Both the position numbers and the translations under genes were made by a program. This document shows, piece by piece, positions 1 to 6,307 of a stretch of DNA of 13,977 nt (positions are counted from its first letter, which is position 1; each line of letters starts with the position of its first letter). The notes beneath the pieces were generated by a model. The model had not been told where the DNA came from and ran no database searches. It was given only the letters and a program-made list of their open reading frames with translations. The stretch comes from Candidatus Uhrbacteria bacterium (lineage in GTDB: Bacteria > Patescibacteriota > Patescibacteriia > 2-12-FULL-60-25): the NCBI GenBank assembly GCA_014728435.1, contig WJLP01000076.1:1-13977 (forward strand), written 5' to 3'.

Positions 1-279
1 CACCCAGCCTGTTTTACTGCCGACTTGGACTTTGTACCAACCGTCGGTTTCGCCGATGATATGGACTTGAGTTCCGGCCGGAAGCACTGTAAGAATTTCA
101 GAGTCTTGCATGCAAGCCCAATCGCGAACCCGCGAGCCGACATTGGTTTTGCCGGCCCAGTCCCTTTCATAAATCGGATCATTGCCGCAATCGATTGCGG
201 AAGCTGAATTAGGTAAAAAAAGCGCAAAAGCCAGACCAAAGACGGCCAGGCCGAATAAATGTTTCATATTATTGTTCAT
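1..279 (-). CDS. Secreted bacterial SH3 (SH3b) domain protein, C-terminus cut by window edge
   Basis: The reading frame is open from the ATG at 279 to base 1 (93 codons visible, no stop), so the C-terminal part lies outside the window. Residues 1-28 form a signal peptide: short polar N-terminus with a Lys, hydrophobic core LFGLAVFGLAFALFL, then an S-A-S-A cleavage region. The mature part begins IDCGND. It then shows the SH3b pattern: N-V-G-S-R-V-R (residues 46-52), a hydrophobic strand ending LPAGTQVHIIGE, then D-G-W-Y-K-V-Q-V and T-G-W-V. SH3b domains typically bind peptidoglycan or other wall components, so an exported envelope-binding role is inferred. An internal ATG at 267 (residue 5) is an alternative start. 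I prefer 279 because an extended -10 box lies 8 nt upstream. Neither start has a Shine-Dalgarno site. More SH3b repeats or a catalytic domain could follow outside the window. Confidence 0.85.
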   Translation of the reverse strand, partial: MNNNMKHLFGLAVFGLAFALFLPNSASAIDCGNDPIYERDWAGKTNVGSRVRDWACMQDSEILTVLPAGTQVHIIGETDGWYKVQVGSKTGWV

Positions 280-287
280 AGATTAAT

Positions 288-316
288 ATGATACCAAGCC
301 GTAAAGCGCGCGGCAA
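288..316 (-). promoter_or_regulatory. Promoter of SH3b gene, leaderless type
   Basis: On the minus strand there is TTGCCG (311-316), a 17-nt spacer, then TATCAT (288-293) preceded by an extended -10 TGG. The gap from the -10 to the ATG at 279 is only 8 nt, so transcription would start at or next to the start codon. It lies just beyond the terminator of the upstream gene, consistent with an independent transcription unit. Confidence 0.6.
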
Positions 317-320
317 CTAG

Positions 321-349
321 AAAAAAGAAAGCTCCCAAAGCGCGGGAGC
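321..349 (-). terminator. Rho-independent terminator of 354-830 gene
   Basis: Read on the minus strand: perfect 6-bp stem GCTCCC/GGGAGC (331-349) with a 7-nt loop, followed by a T-rich tail TTTCTTTTTT (321-330). It begins 5 nt after the TGA stop of the 158-aa gene and separates it from the SH3b gene. Confidence 0.85.
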
Positions 350-353
350 GGAG

Positions 354-830
354 TCAGCCGTGAGTTTGGCGGAAAGTTTTTTCGTCCATGACGATTGGAT
401 TTTGTTTTGTGGAAACCTGCCAAGCTATGGAATAGGCGCCCAGAGCTTGCCGCATAAGATAAGGGTTTATGCCGGGATTGCTGTCGAAGAGGTACTGCCG
501 AACTGAGGGCATTTCTTTCATTGGCAATCTGATGACGTGTTCGAGATGCATTCGCGCATAGAAGAATGCGCTCTCATAGTTTTTTACGCCCAATTCGTTT
601 AGCTTTTGCAGGTGCTCGTTAACTAACGTGAAATCATTGCGGCCGGGTACAAAATCGGGCAAGGCCGGATCAGTGAACAAACTTTCGACAAAACTTTTTA
701 CAAGCCCTTTGTTGACTTGATTATCGGGCAGGTTCTTGATGACAATTTCCGTGATCTTTTTTAGCGCGAAACCCATTTCGCGGCGCCGGCGCTCTCTCAT
801 GCGCCGGGTAAAATCGATAACCTCCCCCAT
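354..830 (-). CDS. Hypothetical protein, 158 aa, helical, cytoplasmic
   Basis: I do not recognise a family. The protein has no signal peptide or membrane segment. It opens with a very basic stretch (residues 8-18, RRMRERRRREM), which could bind nucleic acid. It then appears mostly helical, with aromatic-rich stretches (YESAFFYARMH around 85-95; LMRQALGAYSIAW around 125-137). The start at 830 is well supported: a near-perfect Shine-Dalgarno AAGGAGGT (835-842) lies 4 nt upstream. This is the clearest SD site in the window, and most other genes lack one. The gene is monocistronic, with its own promoter and terminator. It is divergent from the P-type ATPase across a 171-bp gap. The stop is TGA. 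Confidence 0.8.
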   Translation of the reverse strand: MGEVIDFTRRMRERRRREMGFALKKITEIVIKNLPDNQVNKGLVKSFVESLFTDPALPDFVPGRNDFTLVNEHLQKLNELGVKNYESAFFYARMHLEHVIRLPMKEMPSVRQYLFDSNPGINPYLMRQALGAYSIAWQVSTKQNPIVMDEKTFRQTHG

Positions 831-834
831 GGTT

Positions 835-887
835 ACCTCCTTTCGCTTGTAAAGTGACAGTTAATCATCAAACAAAATCCATGTCAA
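835..887 (-). promoter_or_regulatory. Promoter and strong ribosome binding site of 354-830 gene
   Basis: Minus strand: perfect -35 TTGACA (882-887), 17-nt spacer, weak -10 TTAACT (859-864) with an extended TGA. After a leader of roughly 20 nt comes AAGGAGGT (835-842), 4 nt before the ATG. The -35 and SD are strong; the -10 assignment is uncertain (TAACTG, one base further on, is an alternative). Confidence 0.55.
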
Positions 888-986
888 TTTCAGGATAGCA
901 CTTGACCCGGCTCAGAGTGTACGACGCGCAGCATGGAGCACGGAGCGCGTTAAGCCCGATAGGATGTATGAGTTACGTGTTGTTTG

Positions 987-995
987 TGATAAAAT
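987..995 (+). promoter_or_regulatory. Extended -10 of P-type ATPase gene, leaderless type
   Basis: TG (987-988), one base, then TAAAAT (990-995), with 6 nt to the ATG at 1002. No convincing -35 or Shine-Dalgarno site is present. The rest of the divergent gap (888-986) holds one inverted repeat, ACGCGC (924-929) with GCGCGT (945-950); I see nothing else in it. Confidence 0.5.
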
Positions 996-1001
996 ACGTT
1001 T

Positions 1002-3521
1002 ATGCCCATTGATTTTTCGGCATATGACGGGCTTACGGAGGGGAAGGCGGCTTCCAATCAAGAAAAATACGGGCCCAACACTCTTTACGAGCAAGAACGT
1101 AAAGGTGTTTTACATTACGCGAAAAGGTTGGTGCAAGAACCCATGTTATTAATGCTGCTTATAGCGGCGGTTTTATATTTTATTATAGGCGCAACGTGGG
1201 ACGGATTACTGATGATCGGCGGAGTTTTACTGATGATCGGCATCGATGTGTACCAGGAGCGTAAAACGGATAAAGCGCTTGAAGCGTTAAAAGAACTTTC
1301 AACACCGCAAGTGAGCGTGATCCGCGGAGGCGAAAACAAGACCGTGCCCAGCACGGAGCTGACCGTAGGCGATGTGATGATAGTGCAAGAGGGCGACAGG
1401 ATAGCCGGTGACGGCAAATTGCTGGATGTGTCGAATTTTTCGGTTGATGAGTCGCTGTTGACGGGCGAGCCGGGGGCTATCTTTAAGTATCCGGCTAAGA
1501 ACGGATCCAAAGAAAAAAAGCATAAAGTATTTACCGGTACTCTGGTTTTATCGGGGCAAGCGGTGGTAAAGGTAACGGCCATTGGTGCCAAGACGCAGTA
1601 TGGCTCGATCGGGGCGTCGCTGGCCAAGATTTCGGATGAGTCCACGCCTTTGCAAAGGCAGACCGGGAAGATTGTAAAAATCTTTGGAGCGGTGGGCGCT
1701 TTGGCATGTTTGTCGCTCATGGCCATCATCTATTTTAGGAGTCAGGATTTGGTGGACAGCTTGCTTAAAGGTTTAACACTCGCTATTTCGGTGATCCCGG
1801 AGGAGATTCCGGTGGTGCTTACGGTTTTTGCGGCACTGGGCGCTTACCGGCTGACGCGCAAACAGACTTTGGTTAGAAAAATAAATGCCATTGAGACGCT
1901 GGGGCATATTACGACTTTGTGCACGGATAAAACGGGGACTTTGACGCTGAACCGCATGACTCTGGAAGAAGTTTACGCGAGCGGAAAGCAGATACAGGTG
2001 AAAAATGCGGGCAAGCAAAAAGCTGAGCTTAAAGAAGCGCTTAAATATTCGATACTGGCCAGCCAACCCAATCCTTATGATCCGATGGATAAATCAATCC
2101 ACGAATTGGGCGAAGAGGCGGGCACTCAACCGGAGGAAGTTTATGAGGATAGGAATTTGATACATGAATATGGCTTTAACCAGAAGTTAAAATTCATGGG
2201 TCATTTGTGGCGCTCCGGAAAGGATAAGACACTGGTAATAAAAGGTTCGGCCGAGAACGTGATTGAAAGATGCAATTTAGACGAAGAGCGAGAGCAGGAG
2301 TTATTGCGGCAGGTTGATGATTTGGCGGGCAGAGGTTTGCGTGTTTTGGCGGTCGCAAAGAAGGAGGGTTTTAAGAGCGAACCCAAAACTTTAAAAAATG
2401 CCAAAGAATTGGATTTTGTATCTTTGCTTGGATTCAGGGACCCGCCGCGCGATGACGCCAAGCGTGCGGTGAAGCTGGCGCAAAGCGCGGGCATAAGTGT
2501 AACCATGATAACGGGTGACCATCCGCAGACGGCCATGCATATAGCCAAAGCCGTGGGCATTTGCTGCAAAGGCGGAGTAATGACCGGCAAAGAGTTAGAT
2601 AGTATCAGCGAGGCGGATTTGGCGGAAAAACTGTCGGACTTGCAGGTTTTCGCGCGTATTGACCCTGAACAGAAGCTGAAGATTATCGCGGCTCTAAAGC
2701 GTCGGGGCGAAGTTGTGGCCATGATGGGCGATGGAGTGAATGACGCGCCCAGTTTGAAGAATGCGGATATTGGGGTTGCCATGGGTAAAAGAGGCACCAA
2801 CGTGGCGCGCGAGGCATCTGATATTATTTTGTTGGATGACAGGCTGATTACGGTAATGGGAGCCGTGGAGGATGGGCGCAGGATTTTTGACAATATCCAA
2901 AAAGCGATTGCTTATATTTTTATAGTTCATTCGTATATTGTTTTGACGGCGTTAATTGTTCCATTGGCCGGCTTGCCGATTTTGCTGACTCCCATCCATA
3001 TCGTGCTGTTGGAATTGGTGATTGACCCCACGTGCGCGCTGGTATTTGAAACCGTGCCGGCCGAGCCGGGGTTGATGCGCAAGAAGCCCAGAGAGCCTAA
3101 CGCGCCCATTATCCGCACACCCAGGCTGGTGAGGATCTTTATAAACGGTATTGTTATCTTTTTTGTTACCGGCGGCGCATATTATTATGCTTTAACAGCG
3201 AATTTTGACGTGGAGACCGCGAGGACAATCGGGTTTAGCGTAATTATTTGGACCAATCTTTTCTTGGTGCTGACCATTTCCGAAAAACATGTTAACTGGA
3301 AGCAGTTAAAAAAGTTTATAAAAACCCGATCGTTTATCGGGGTGTACGGAGTGGTGATTTTGGCGCTTTTGGCACTGATTTACATGCCGGTTGTGAATGC
3401 TCGCTTTGGTTTTACATCGCTCGCGCCGCACATTTTTGCCATAACGGCGGGCTTGGGCCTTATACCGACTTTGCTGGGTTTGGGATTAAGGCGGTTATTG
3501 CATACCAAGGATGATGATTAA
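1002..3521 (+). CDS. P-type (P2-like) cation-transporting ATPase
   Basis: An 839-aa inner-membrane ATP-driven cation pump. The N-terminal cation-ATPase domain (about 5-65) is followed by the actuator domain with TGEP at 154-157, where most relatives have TGES. M4 carries PEEIP (266-270; PEGLP in SERCA-type pumps). The phosphorylation motif is DKTGTLT with Asp309. The nucleotide domain has KGSAE (414-418). The hinge motifs TGDHPQTA (504-511) and GDGVNDAP (576-583) are intact. M5-M10 lie in about 632-832, with ELVIDP (671-676) in M6. All residues needed for catalysis are present, so it should be active. The ion is uncertain: the M4 and M6 site residues differ from classical Ca2+ pumps (N796 and T799 of SERCA appear as Glu and Ile, Asp kept). 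I would not call it a Ca2+-ATPase. It is monocistronic. The ATG at 1002 sits 6 nt after a -10 box and has no SD. Confidence 0.93.
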   Translation: MPIDFSAYDGLTEGKAASNQEKYGPNTLYEQERKGVLHYAKRLVQEPMLLMLLIAAVLYFIIGATWDGLLMIGGVLLMIGIDVYQERKTDKALEALKELSTPQVSVIRGGENKTVPSTELTVGDVMIVQEGDRIAGDGKLLDVSNFSVDESLLTGEPGAIFKYPAKNGSKEKKHKVFTGTLVLSGQAVVKVTAIGAKTQYGSIGASLAKISDESTPLQRQTGKIVKIFGAVGALACLSLMAIIYFRSQDLVDSLLKGLTLAISVIPEEIPVVLTVFAALGAYRLTRKQTLVRKINAIETLGHITTLCTDKTGTLTLNRMTLEEVYASGKQIQVKNAGKQKAELKEALKYSILASQPNPYDPMDKSIHELGEEAGTQPEEVYEDRNLIHEYGFNQKLKFMGHLWRSGKDKTLVIKGSAENVIERCNLDEEREQELLRQVDDLAGRGLRVLAVAKKEGFKSEPKTLKNAKELDFVSLLGFRDPPRDDAKRAVKLAQSAGISVTMITGDHPQTAMHIAKAVGICCKGGVMTGKELDSISEADLAEKLSDLQVFARIDPEQKLKIIAALKRRGEVVAMMGDGVNDAPSLKNADIGVAMGKRGTNVAREASDIILLDDRLITVMGAVEDGRRIFDNIQKAIAYIFIVHSYIVLTALIVPLAGLPILLTPIHIVLLELVIDPTCALVFETVPAEPGLMRKKPREPNAPIIRTPRLVRIFINGIVIFFVTGGAYYYALTANFDVETARTIGFSVIIWTNLFLVLTISEKHVNWKQLKKFIKTRSFIGVYGVVILALLALIYMPVVNARFGFTSLAPHIFAITAGLGLIPTLLGLGLRRLLHTKDDD

Positions 3522-3570
3522 TAATTTTGACTTTTGACTATTGAGATCTAAATTATAAATCTTTTACCGG

Positions 3571-3813
3571 TCAGAGTTTTAGGTGATTTTCGAGCGCGAT
3601 TTGGTCTTGTTTTAAGCGGGCGAGCGCGGCGAGGATTTCCAGGTAAGCTTTGCGATCAGTATCGTCCATGCCGCGGGCGACCATGACTTGGGTGACTTCG
3701 GTGAGGGAATCGTGCGTCGACGCGGCTTCTTGCAACCCTTTTTTAGCCATGGCGATAAGCTCGGGCGGAAGCTCGATTGTTTCGGGTGACTGTGACGGTT
3801 GTTCAAAGTTCAT
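3571..3813 (-). CDS. Small hypothetical protein, 80 aa, second gene of operon
   Basis: No family recognised. It is a soluble, acidic, helical protein: a disordered Pro/Ser/Gln leader (residues 1-15, MNFEQPSQSPETIEL), then helices (PPELIAMAKKGLQEAA, and a C-terminal helix 58-80 rich in Ala, Leu and Lys). The start is one base after the TAA of the upstream gene (TAA-T-ATG), and no Shine-Dalgarno site is visible. Translation is therefore probably coupled to the 96-aa gene, and the two products may act together. It ends in TGA, 49 bp from the convergent ATPase gene, with no clear terminator between them. Its first residues (MNF, then Gln-Pro) resemble those of the protein at 10626-11123, but the similarity is too short to prove relatedness. 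Confidence 0.75.
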   Translation of the reverse strand: MNFEQPSQSPETIELPPELIAMAKKGLQEAASTHDSLTEVTQVMVARGMDDTDRKAYLEILAALARLKQDQIALENHLKL

Positions 3814-3814
3814 A

Positions 3815-4105
3815 TTAAAAATCTTTATCGAGTTGGCGTGCGAGTTGGGCTATGCGAGATGAACCGCGTTGCGGAGTGCGTTTAATTTCCTTTTCCATCT
3901 TTTTTGCCATGACGTTTAAGTGCTGGATACGTGCCGTGCGGGCGTTAATATCGCCGGCGATGGCCTGGATACTTTTGGCGCGTTCGCTCCCCTCCATGCC
4001 GCGCGTAAGTTTTTGCGAATCCGAAGCGGGCACAGCGTTACTTTGCGTTTGAGTCGCACGCGGCGGAACTGTTGGAAGCGGGCGTATAAAAGGATTGGCC
4101 TGCAT
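3815..4105 (-). CDS. Small basic hypothetical protein, 96 aa, first gene of operon
   Basis: No family recognised. Residues 1-30 are Pro/Thr/Gln-rich and probably disordered (opening MQANPFIRPLPTVPP). Residues 40-96 form a Lys/Arg-rich amphipathic helix region with heptad-like hydrophobics (IQAIAGDINARTARIQHLNVM), ending in a basic tail. It has no signal peptide or membrane helix. It is followed one base later by the 80-aa gene, so the pair forms an operon. The ATG at 4105 lies 8 nt downstream of a consensus -10 box and has no SD, suggesting a near-leaderless message. Confidence 0.75.
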   Translation of the reverse strand: MQANPFIRPLPTVPPRATQTQSNAVPASDSQKLTRGMEGSERAKSIQAIAGDINARTARIQHLNVMAKKMEKEIKRTPQRGSSRIAQLARQLDKDF

Positions 4106-4113
4106 TAGTATCT

Positions 4114-4142
4114 ATTATATAGGAAAAATGAAATCGTTGAAA
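4114..4142 (-). promoter_or_regulatory. Promoter of the 3815-3571 operon
   Basis: Minus strand: TTTCAA (4137-4142), a 17-nt spacer, then consensus TATAAT (4114-4119), 8 nt before the ATG at 4105. The transcript start would fall within one or two bases of the ATG. Confidence 0.65.
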
Positions 4143-4233
4143 GAATTAATACCATAAAATAGAAAAAATCCTGTTTCATCCACAACTTTGCCATTGACAA
4201 TAGCGCAAAAATGTGGAACTAATAAATATATGG

Positions 4234-4242
4234 TGATACCAT
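4234..4242 (+). promoter_or_regulatory. Possible extended -10 of the coiled-coil gene inside a small palindrome
   Basis: TGA (4234-4236) then TACCAT (4237-4242), 8 nt before the ATG at 4251. The same bases form an inverted repeat ATGGT-GAT-ACCAT (4230-4242), which could be an operator half-site pair. The hexamer is a poor match to TATAAT. A perfect TTGACA lies at 4194-4199 but has no -10 at the usual distance. Weak call. Confidence 0.3.
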
Positions 4243-4250
4243 CAAAATGA

Positions 4251-4691
4251 ATGTCATCAAACGCTATTATGAATAATGAACCAAGCAACAAAGATATCTT
4301 AGAAGCAATCAATACTTTCGCAACTGCTGTTGATATGAGGTTTGATGAAATTGATAAAAGATTTGAGGGCAATGATCAGAGATTTGATGGCATGGATCAG
4401 AGGTTTGATGGTATGGATCAGAGGTTTGATGGTATGGATCAGAGGTTTGATGGCATGGATCAGAGGTTTGATAAGCTGGAATTAGCCGTTTTTAATAATA
4501 CAGAACTAATTAAGGGATTAGATGGTCGAGTTATACATCTTGAAGAACAACATGATAGAACTTTTCGTCGTATAGATGATTTTTTAGTGAACATGAATAG
4601 AAGCTCACAAGAAATCACCTCGCTTCGTGCGACAAGCGACCGGCATGAGGATAAAATATCAACTATAGAAAAGAAATTATCAACCGTGTAA
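4251..4691 (+). CDS. Coiled-coil heptad-repeat protein, 146 aa
   Basis: The product is almost entirely helical and charged, with no signal peptide or membrane segment. Residues 28-76 are seven consecutive heptads (DMRFDEI, DKRFEGN, four DQRFDGM, DQRFDKL) in a clear coiled-coil register, with Phe and Met/Ile/Leu at core spacing. The tail (77-146) continues as a likely coiled coil (LIKGLDGRVIHLEEQ; DKISTIEKKL). Short proteins of this kind are common in bacteria and phages. Some resemble chemotaxis-type or Bdr-like repeat proteins, but I cannot assign a function. The start could also be the ATG at 4269 (MNNEPSNKD). The gene and its upstream region are visibly more AT-rich than ruvB and the ATPase, which fits a foreign or fast-evolving origin. 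It ends 22 nt before a terminator. Confidence 0.8.
   Translation: MSSNAIMNNEPSNKDILEAINTFATAVDMRFDEIDKRFEGNDQRFDGMDQRFDGMDQRFDGMDQRFDGMDQRFDKLELAVFNNTELIKGLDGRVIHLEEQHDRTFRRIDDFLVNMNRSSQEITSLRATSDRHEDKISTIEKKLSTV
4332..4478 (+). repeat. In-frame 21-bp tandem repeat, seven units
   Basis: Seven contiguous 21-bp units encode one heptad each: 4332-4352, 4353-4373, 4374-4394, 4395-4415, 4416-4436, 4437-4457 and 4458-4478. Units 4 and 5 are identical. Units 3 and 6 differ from them by one or two bases. The first two and the last are diverged. The 21-bp period preserves both reading frame and coiled-coil register, so copy-number change would lengthen or shorten the rod without a frameshift. Confidence 0.95.
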
Positions 4692-4713
4692 CAAGAATTA
4701 CTATATTTTAATC

Positions 4714-4740
4714 ACCCTCATAAACTTAGTGAGGGTTTTT
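4714..4740 (+). terminator. Rho-independent terminator of the coiled-coil gene
   Basis: A perfect 7-bp stem ACCCTCA (4714-4720) / TGAGGGT (4730-4736) with a 9-nt loop, followed by a T run (4736-4740). It lies 22 nt after the TAA stop and before the ruvB promoter. Confidence 0.8.
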
Positions 4741-4762
4741 GCAACATGTATAGTTTATATAT

Positions 4763-4790
4763 TTTACGTTCAGTGTTGTTATGCTAAGCT
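4763..4790 (+). promoter_or_regulatory. Probable ruvB promoter
   Basis: TTTACG (4763-4768), a 16-nt spacer, then TAAGCT (4785-4790) with extended TGC, 9 nt before the ATG at 4800. An overlapping alternative -10 is TATGCT (4780-4785). Either gives a very short leader, and no Shine-Dalgarno site precedes the ATG. Confidence 0.45.
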
Positions 4791-4799
4791 CGATTTACT

Positions 4800-5813
4800 A
4801 TGGAAGAGGAAATTTTAACAATGCCCGATGCCATACCAGAGGATGAACACGTGGAGCTTGGCTTGAGGCCAAAAACTTTAACCGAGTTTGTGGGCCAGCC
4901 GATTGTAAAAGAGAATTTGAGCATTTTGCTTGAGGCGGCGCGCGGCCGCGAAGAGCCGTGCGAGCATGTTTTATTGTACGGGCCGCCCGGCTTGGGCAAG
5001 ACAACGCTGGCGCATGTAATTGCCAAAGAAATGGACGCGGAAATAAAGGTAACAAGCGGGCCGGCGCTGGAGAGAGTTGGTGACTTGGCGGCGATTTTAA
5101 CCAATTTGGAGGAGGGCGACATTTTATTTATTGATGAGATTCATAGATTGAATAAAAGCATTGAGGAGGTATTGTATCCGGCGATGGAGGATTTTGCTTT
5201 GGATATCGTGATTGGCAAAGGCCCGGCCGCGAGGACATTGAGGCTGGATTTGAGGAGATTTACGATTATTGGCGCGACAACGAGGCTTAGCCTTATGAGC
5301 GCGCCTTTGCGCGACCGATTTGGCGCTTTGTATCATTTGGATTTTTACGGACCGGATGAGATGTCATCGATTGTGAGCCGGAGTGCGGATTTATTAGATG
5401 TTCCGATTGATGAGGAAACCTCTACCTCTATTGCGGGGAGGTCGAGATGTACGCCAAGGATTGCGAACCGGCTTTTAAGACGTGTGCGCGATTATGCCCA
5501 GGTTAGAGCCGATGGTGAGATGAATCCGGAAACCGTGGATGCGGCTTTAAATTCGCTTATGATTGATGCCCGCGGGCTTGATGAGATTGATAGAAAGGCT
5601 TTGCTAGCGATTATGAAGAAGTTTAACGGTGGGCCGGTTGGTTTGAATACTCTTGCCGCGGCTATGAGCGAAGATATCGCGACACTGGAAGATGTAATTG
5701 AACCTTTCTTGCTTCGCGAGGGACTTTTGTCGAGAACCCCGCGAGGACGAGTGGCGACTAAGCATGCTTACTTACACCTTGGTTTAGAGGTGCCGAGGGA
5801 AATGCGGGACTAG
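4800..5813 (+). CDS. ruvB: Holliday junction branch migration helicase RuvB
   Basis: At 337 aa it is the normal length for RuvB, the hexameric AAA+ motor that drives Holliday junction branch migration with RuvA and hands the junction to RuvC. In order: the N-terminal RPKTLTEFVGQ (23-33), Walker A GPPGLGKTT (61-69), Walker B ILFIDEIHR (108-116), sensor 1 GATTR (158-162), arginine finger APLRDRFG (168-175), sensor 2 TPRIANRLLRR (218-228). The C-terminal winged-helix DNA-binding domain has GPVGLNTLAAAMSED (278-292) and RTPRGRVAT (312-320). All catalytic residues are present. One oddity is Cys217 where nearly all relatives have Gly (SRGTPR). ruvA and ruvC are not adjacent, as is common in small genomes. 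The gene is monocistronic and ends in TAG. The ATG at 4800 is the first in frame after the promoter. Confidence 0.97.
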   Translation: MEEEILTMPDAIPEDEHVELGLRPKTLTEFVGQPIVKENLSILLEAARGREEPCEHVLLYGPPGLGKTTLAHVIAKEMDAEIKVTSGPALERVGDLAAILTNLEEGDILFIDEIHRLNKSIEEVLYPAMEDFALDIVIGKGPAARTLRLDLRRFTIIGATTRLSLMSAPLRDRFGALYHLDFYGPDEMSSIVSRSADLLDVPIDEETSTSIAGRSRCTPRIANRLLRRVRDYAQVRADGEMNPETVDAALNSLMIDARGLDEIDRKALLAIMKKFNGGPVGLNTLAAAMSEDIATLEDVIEPFLLREGLLSRTPRGRVATKHAYLHLGLEVPREMRD

Positions 5814-6023
5814 GGAGTGCTGGTTAACGAACTTCGAACAACTCCGCCAGAGGCGGATGCGCCTATGGCGCAGAACTCCGAACACCGAATACACTCCTAC
5901 GTTAAAACTTCGGAGGGCAGGTCGATTAAGGATTAAGGATGAATCGCGTTTAACGCGATGAAGGAATGAGGGTGAAGGGTTGGGGGTTCTGAGTGCGTGG
6001 TGTTGAAATGGTTTGCCGCATAA
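5814..6023. other. ruvB downstream gap rich in palindromes, no gene
   Basis: Besides the hairpin pair at 5843-5872, this gap contains an imperfect inverted repeat CTCC (5894-5897) / GGAG (5912-5915) and a near-perfect palindrome, ATCGCGTT and AACGCGAT around one base (5943-5959). It also has a short direct repeat of GGATTAA near 5929-5940 and a purine-rich run (about 5960-5990). No open frame, SD site or classical terminator was found. It reads as repeat-bearing non-coding DNA. Confidence 0.6.
5843..5872. repeat. Two adjacent perfect 15-nt hairpins
   Basis: TCCGCC-AGA-GGCGGA (5843-5857) is immediately followed by TGCGCC-TAT-GGCGCA (5858-5872). Both have perfect 6-bp GC-rich stems and 3-nt loops with no gap between them. 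The pair lies 29 bp after the ruvB stop. It could end or stabilise the ruvB transcript, but no T run follows. It looks more like an intergenic palindromic repeat unit. Confidence 0.85.
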
Positions 6024-6051
6024 TTACGCGAAAAGTGTTATATGCTATAAT
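6024..6051 (+). promoter_or_regulatory. Promoter of the 6058-6892 operon, leaderless type
   Basis: TTACGC (6024-6029), a 16-nt spacer, then consensus TATAAT (6046-6051) with extended TGC, 6 nt before the ATG at 6058. This is the best -10 in the window. It decides the start, because the longer frame from 6013 would begin upstream of the promoter. Confidence 0.75.
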
Positions 6052-6057
6052 GTATTT

Positions 6058-6306
6058 ATGATTCCAATCGCTGTTTTTGTAATAATTTGGCTGGTTTTTT
6101 TGGCCATCTTTATGGTGGTGGCGAGTTTAAGCTTGATGCAAATGTTTCGTTTTGGGGTTCGCGATCCGATTACCAAGTGGTCGATTATTATTTTTGTGGG
6201 TTTATCGATTGTGGTAATCGGAGGGACATTGCTGTATCTGGCGCAGATTGATATGCAGGCGAGTTTGGATATAAGGCCTTTCGCGGCGGAAATCTTCCCA
6301 ACTTAA
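6058..6306 (+). CDS. Small membrane protein, two transmembrane helices, 82 aa
   Basis: No family recognised. Residues 3-29 form a first hydrophobic helix (IPIAVFVIIWLVFLAIFMVV) and residues 42-62 a second (SIIIFVGLSIVVIGGTLLYL). They are joined by a short positively charged loop (RFGVRDPITKW), so the loop is probably cytoplasmic and both termini outside. The C-terminal 20 residues are soluble. I chose the ATG at 6058 rather than the upstream frame extension because TATAAT ends only 6 nt before it. One base separates its TAA from the next ATG, so it is co-expressed with the PH-domain membrane protein and may be its partner. That is inference from the operon only. Confidence 0.75.
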   Translation: MIPIAVFVIIWLVFLAIFMVVASLSLMQMFRFGVRDPITKWSIIIFVGLSIVVIGGTLLYLAQIDMQASLDIRPFAAEIFPT

Positions 6307-6307
6307 T

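Noticed and set aside
4115..4372. Minus-strand ORF of 85 aa spanning the gap before the coiled-coil gene
   Set aside because: It is half antisense to the repeat gene, AT-rich, lacks SD or promoter, and contains the promoter of the 4105 operon. Its N-terminal half is only a shadow of the opposite frame.
4332..4478. CRISPR-like array
   Set aside because: The units are contiguous without spacers, 21 bp long and in frame in a coding gene, so they are protein heptad repeats.
6013..6057. Longer start for the two-helix membrane protein
   Set aside because: It would begin upstream of the promoter (TATAAT at 6046-6051), so those codons could not be in the mRNA.
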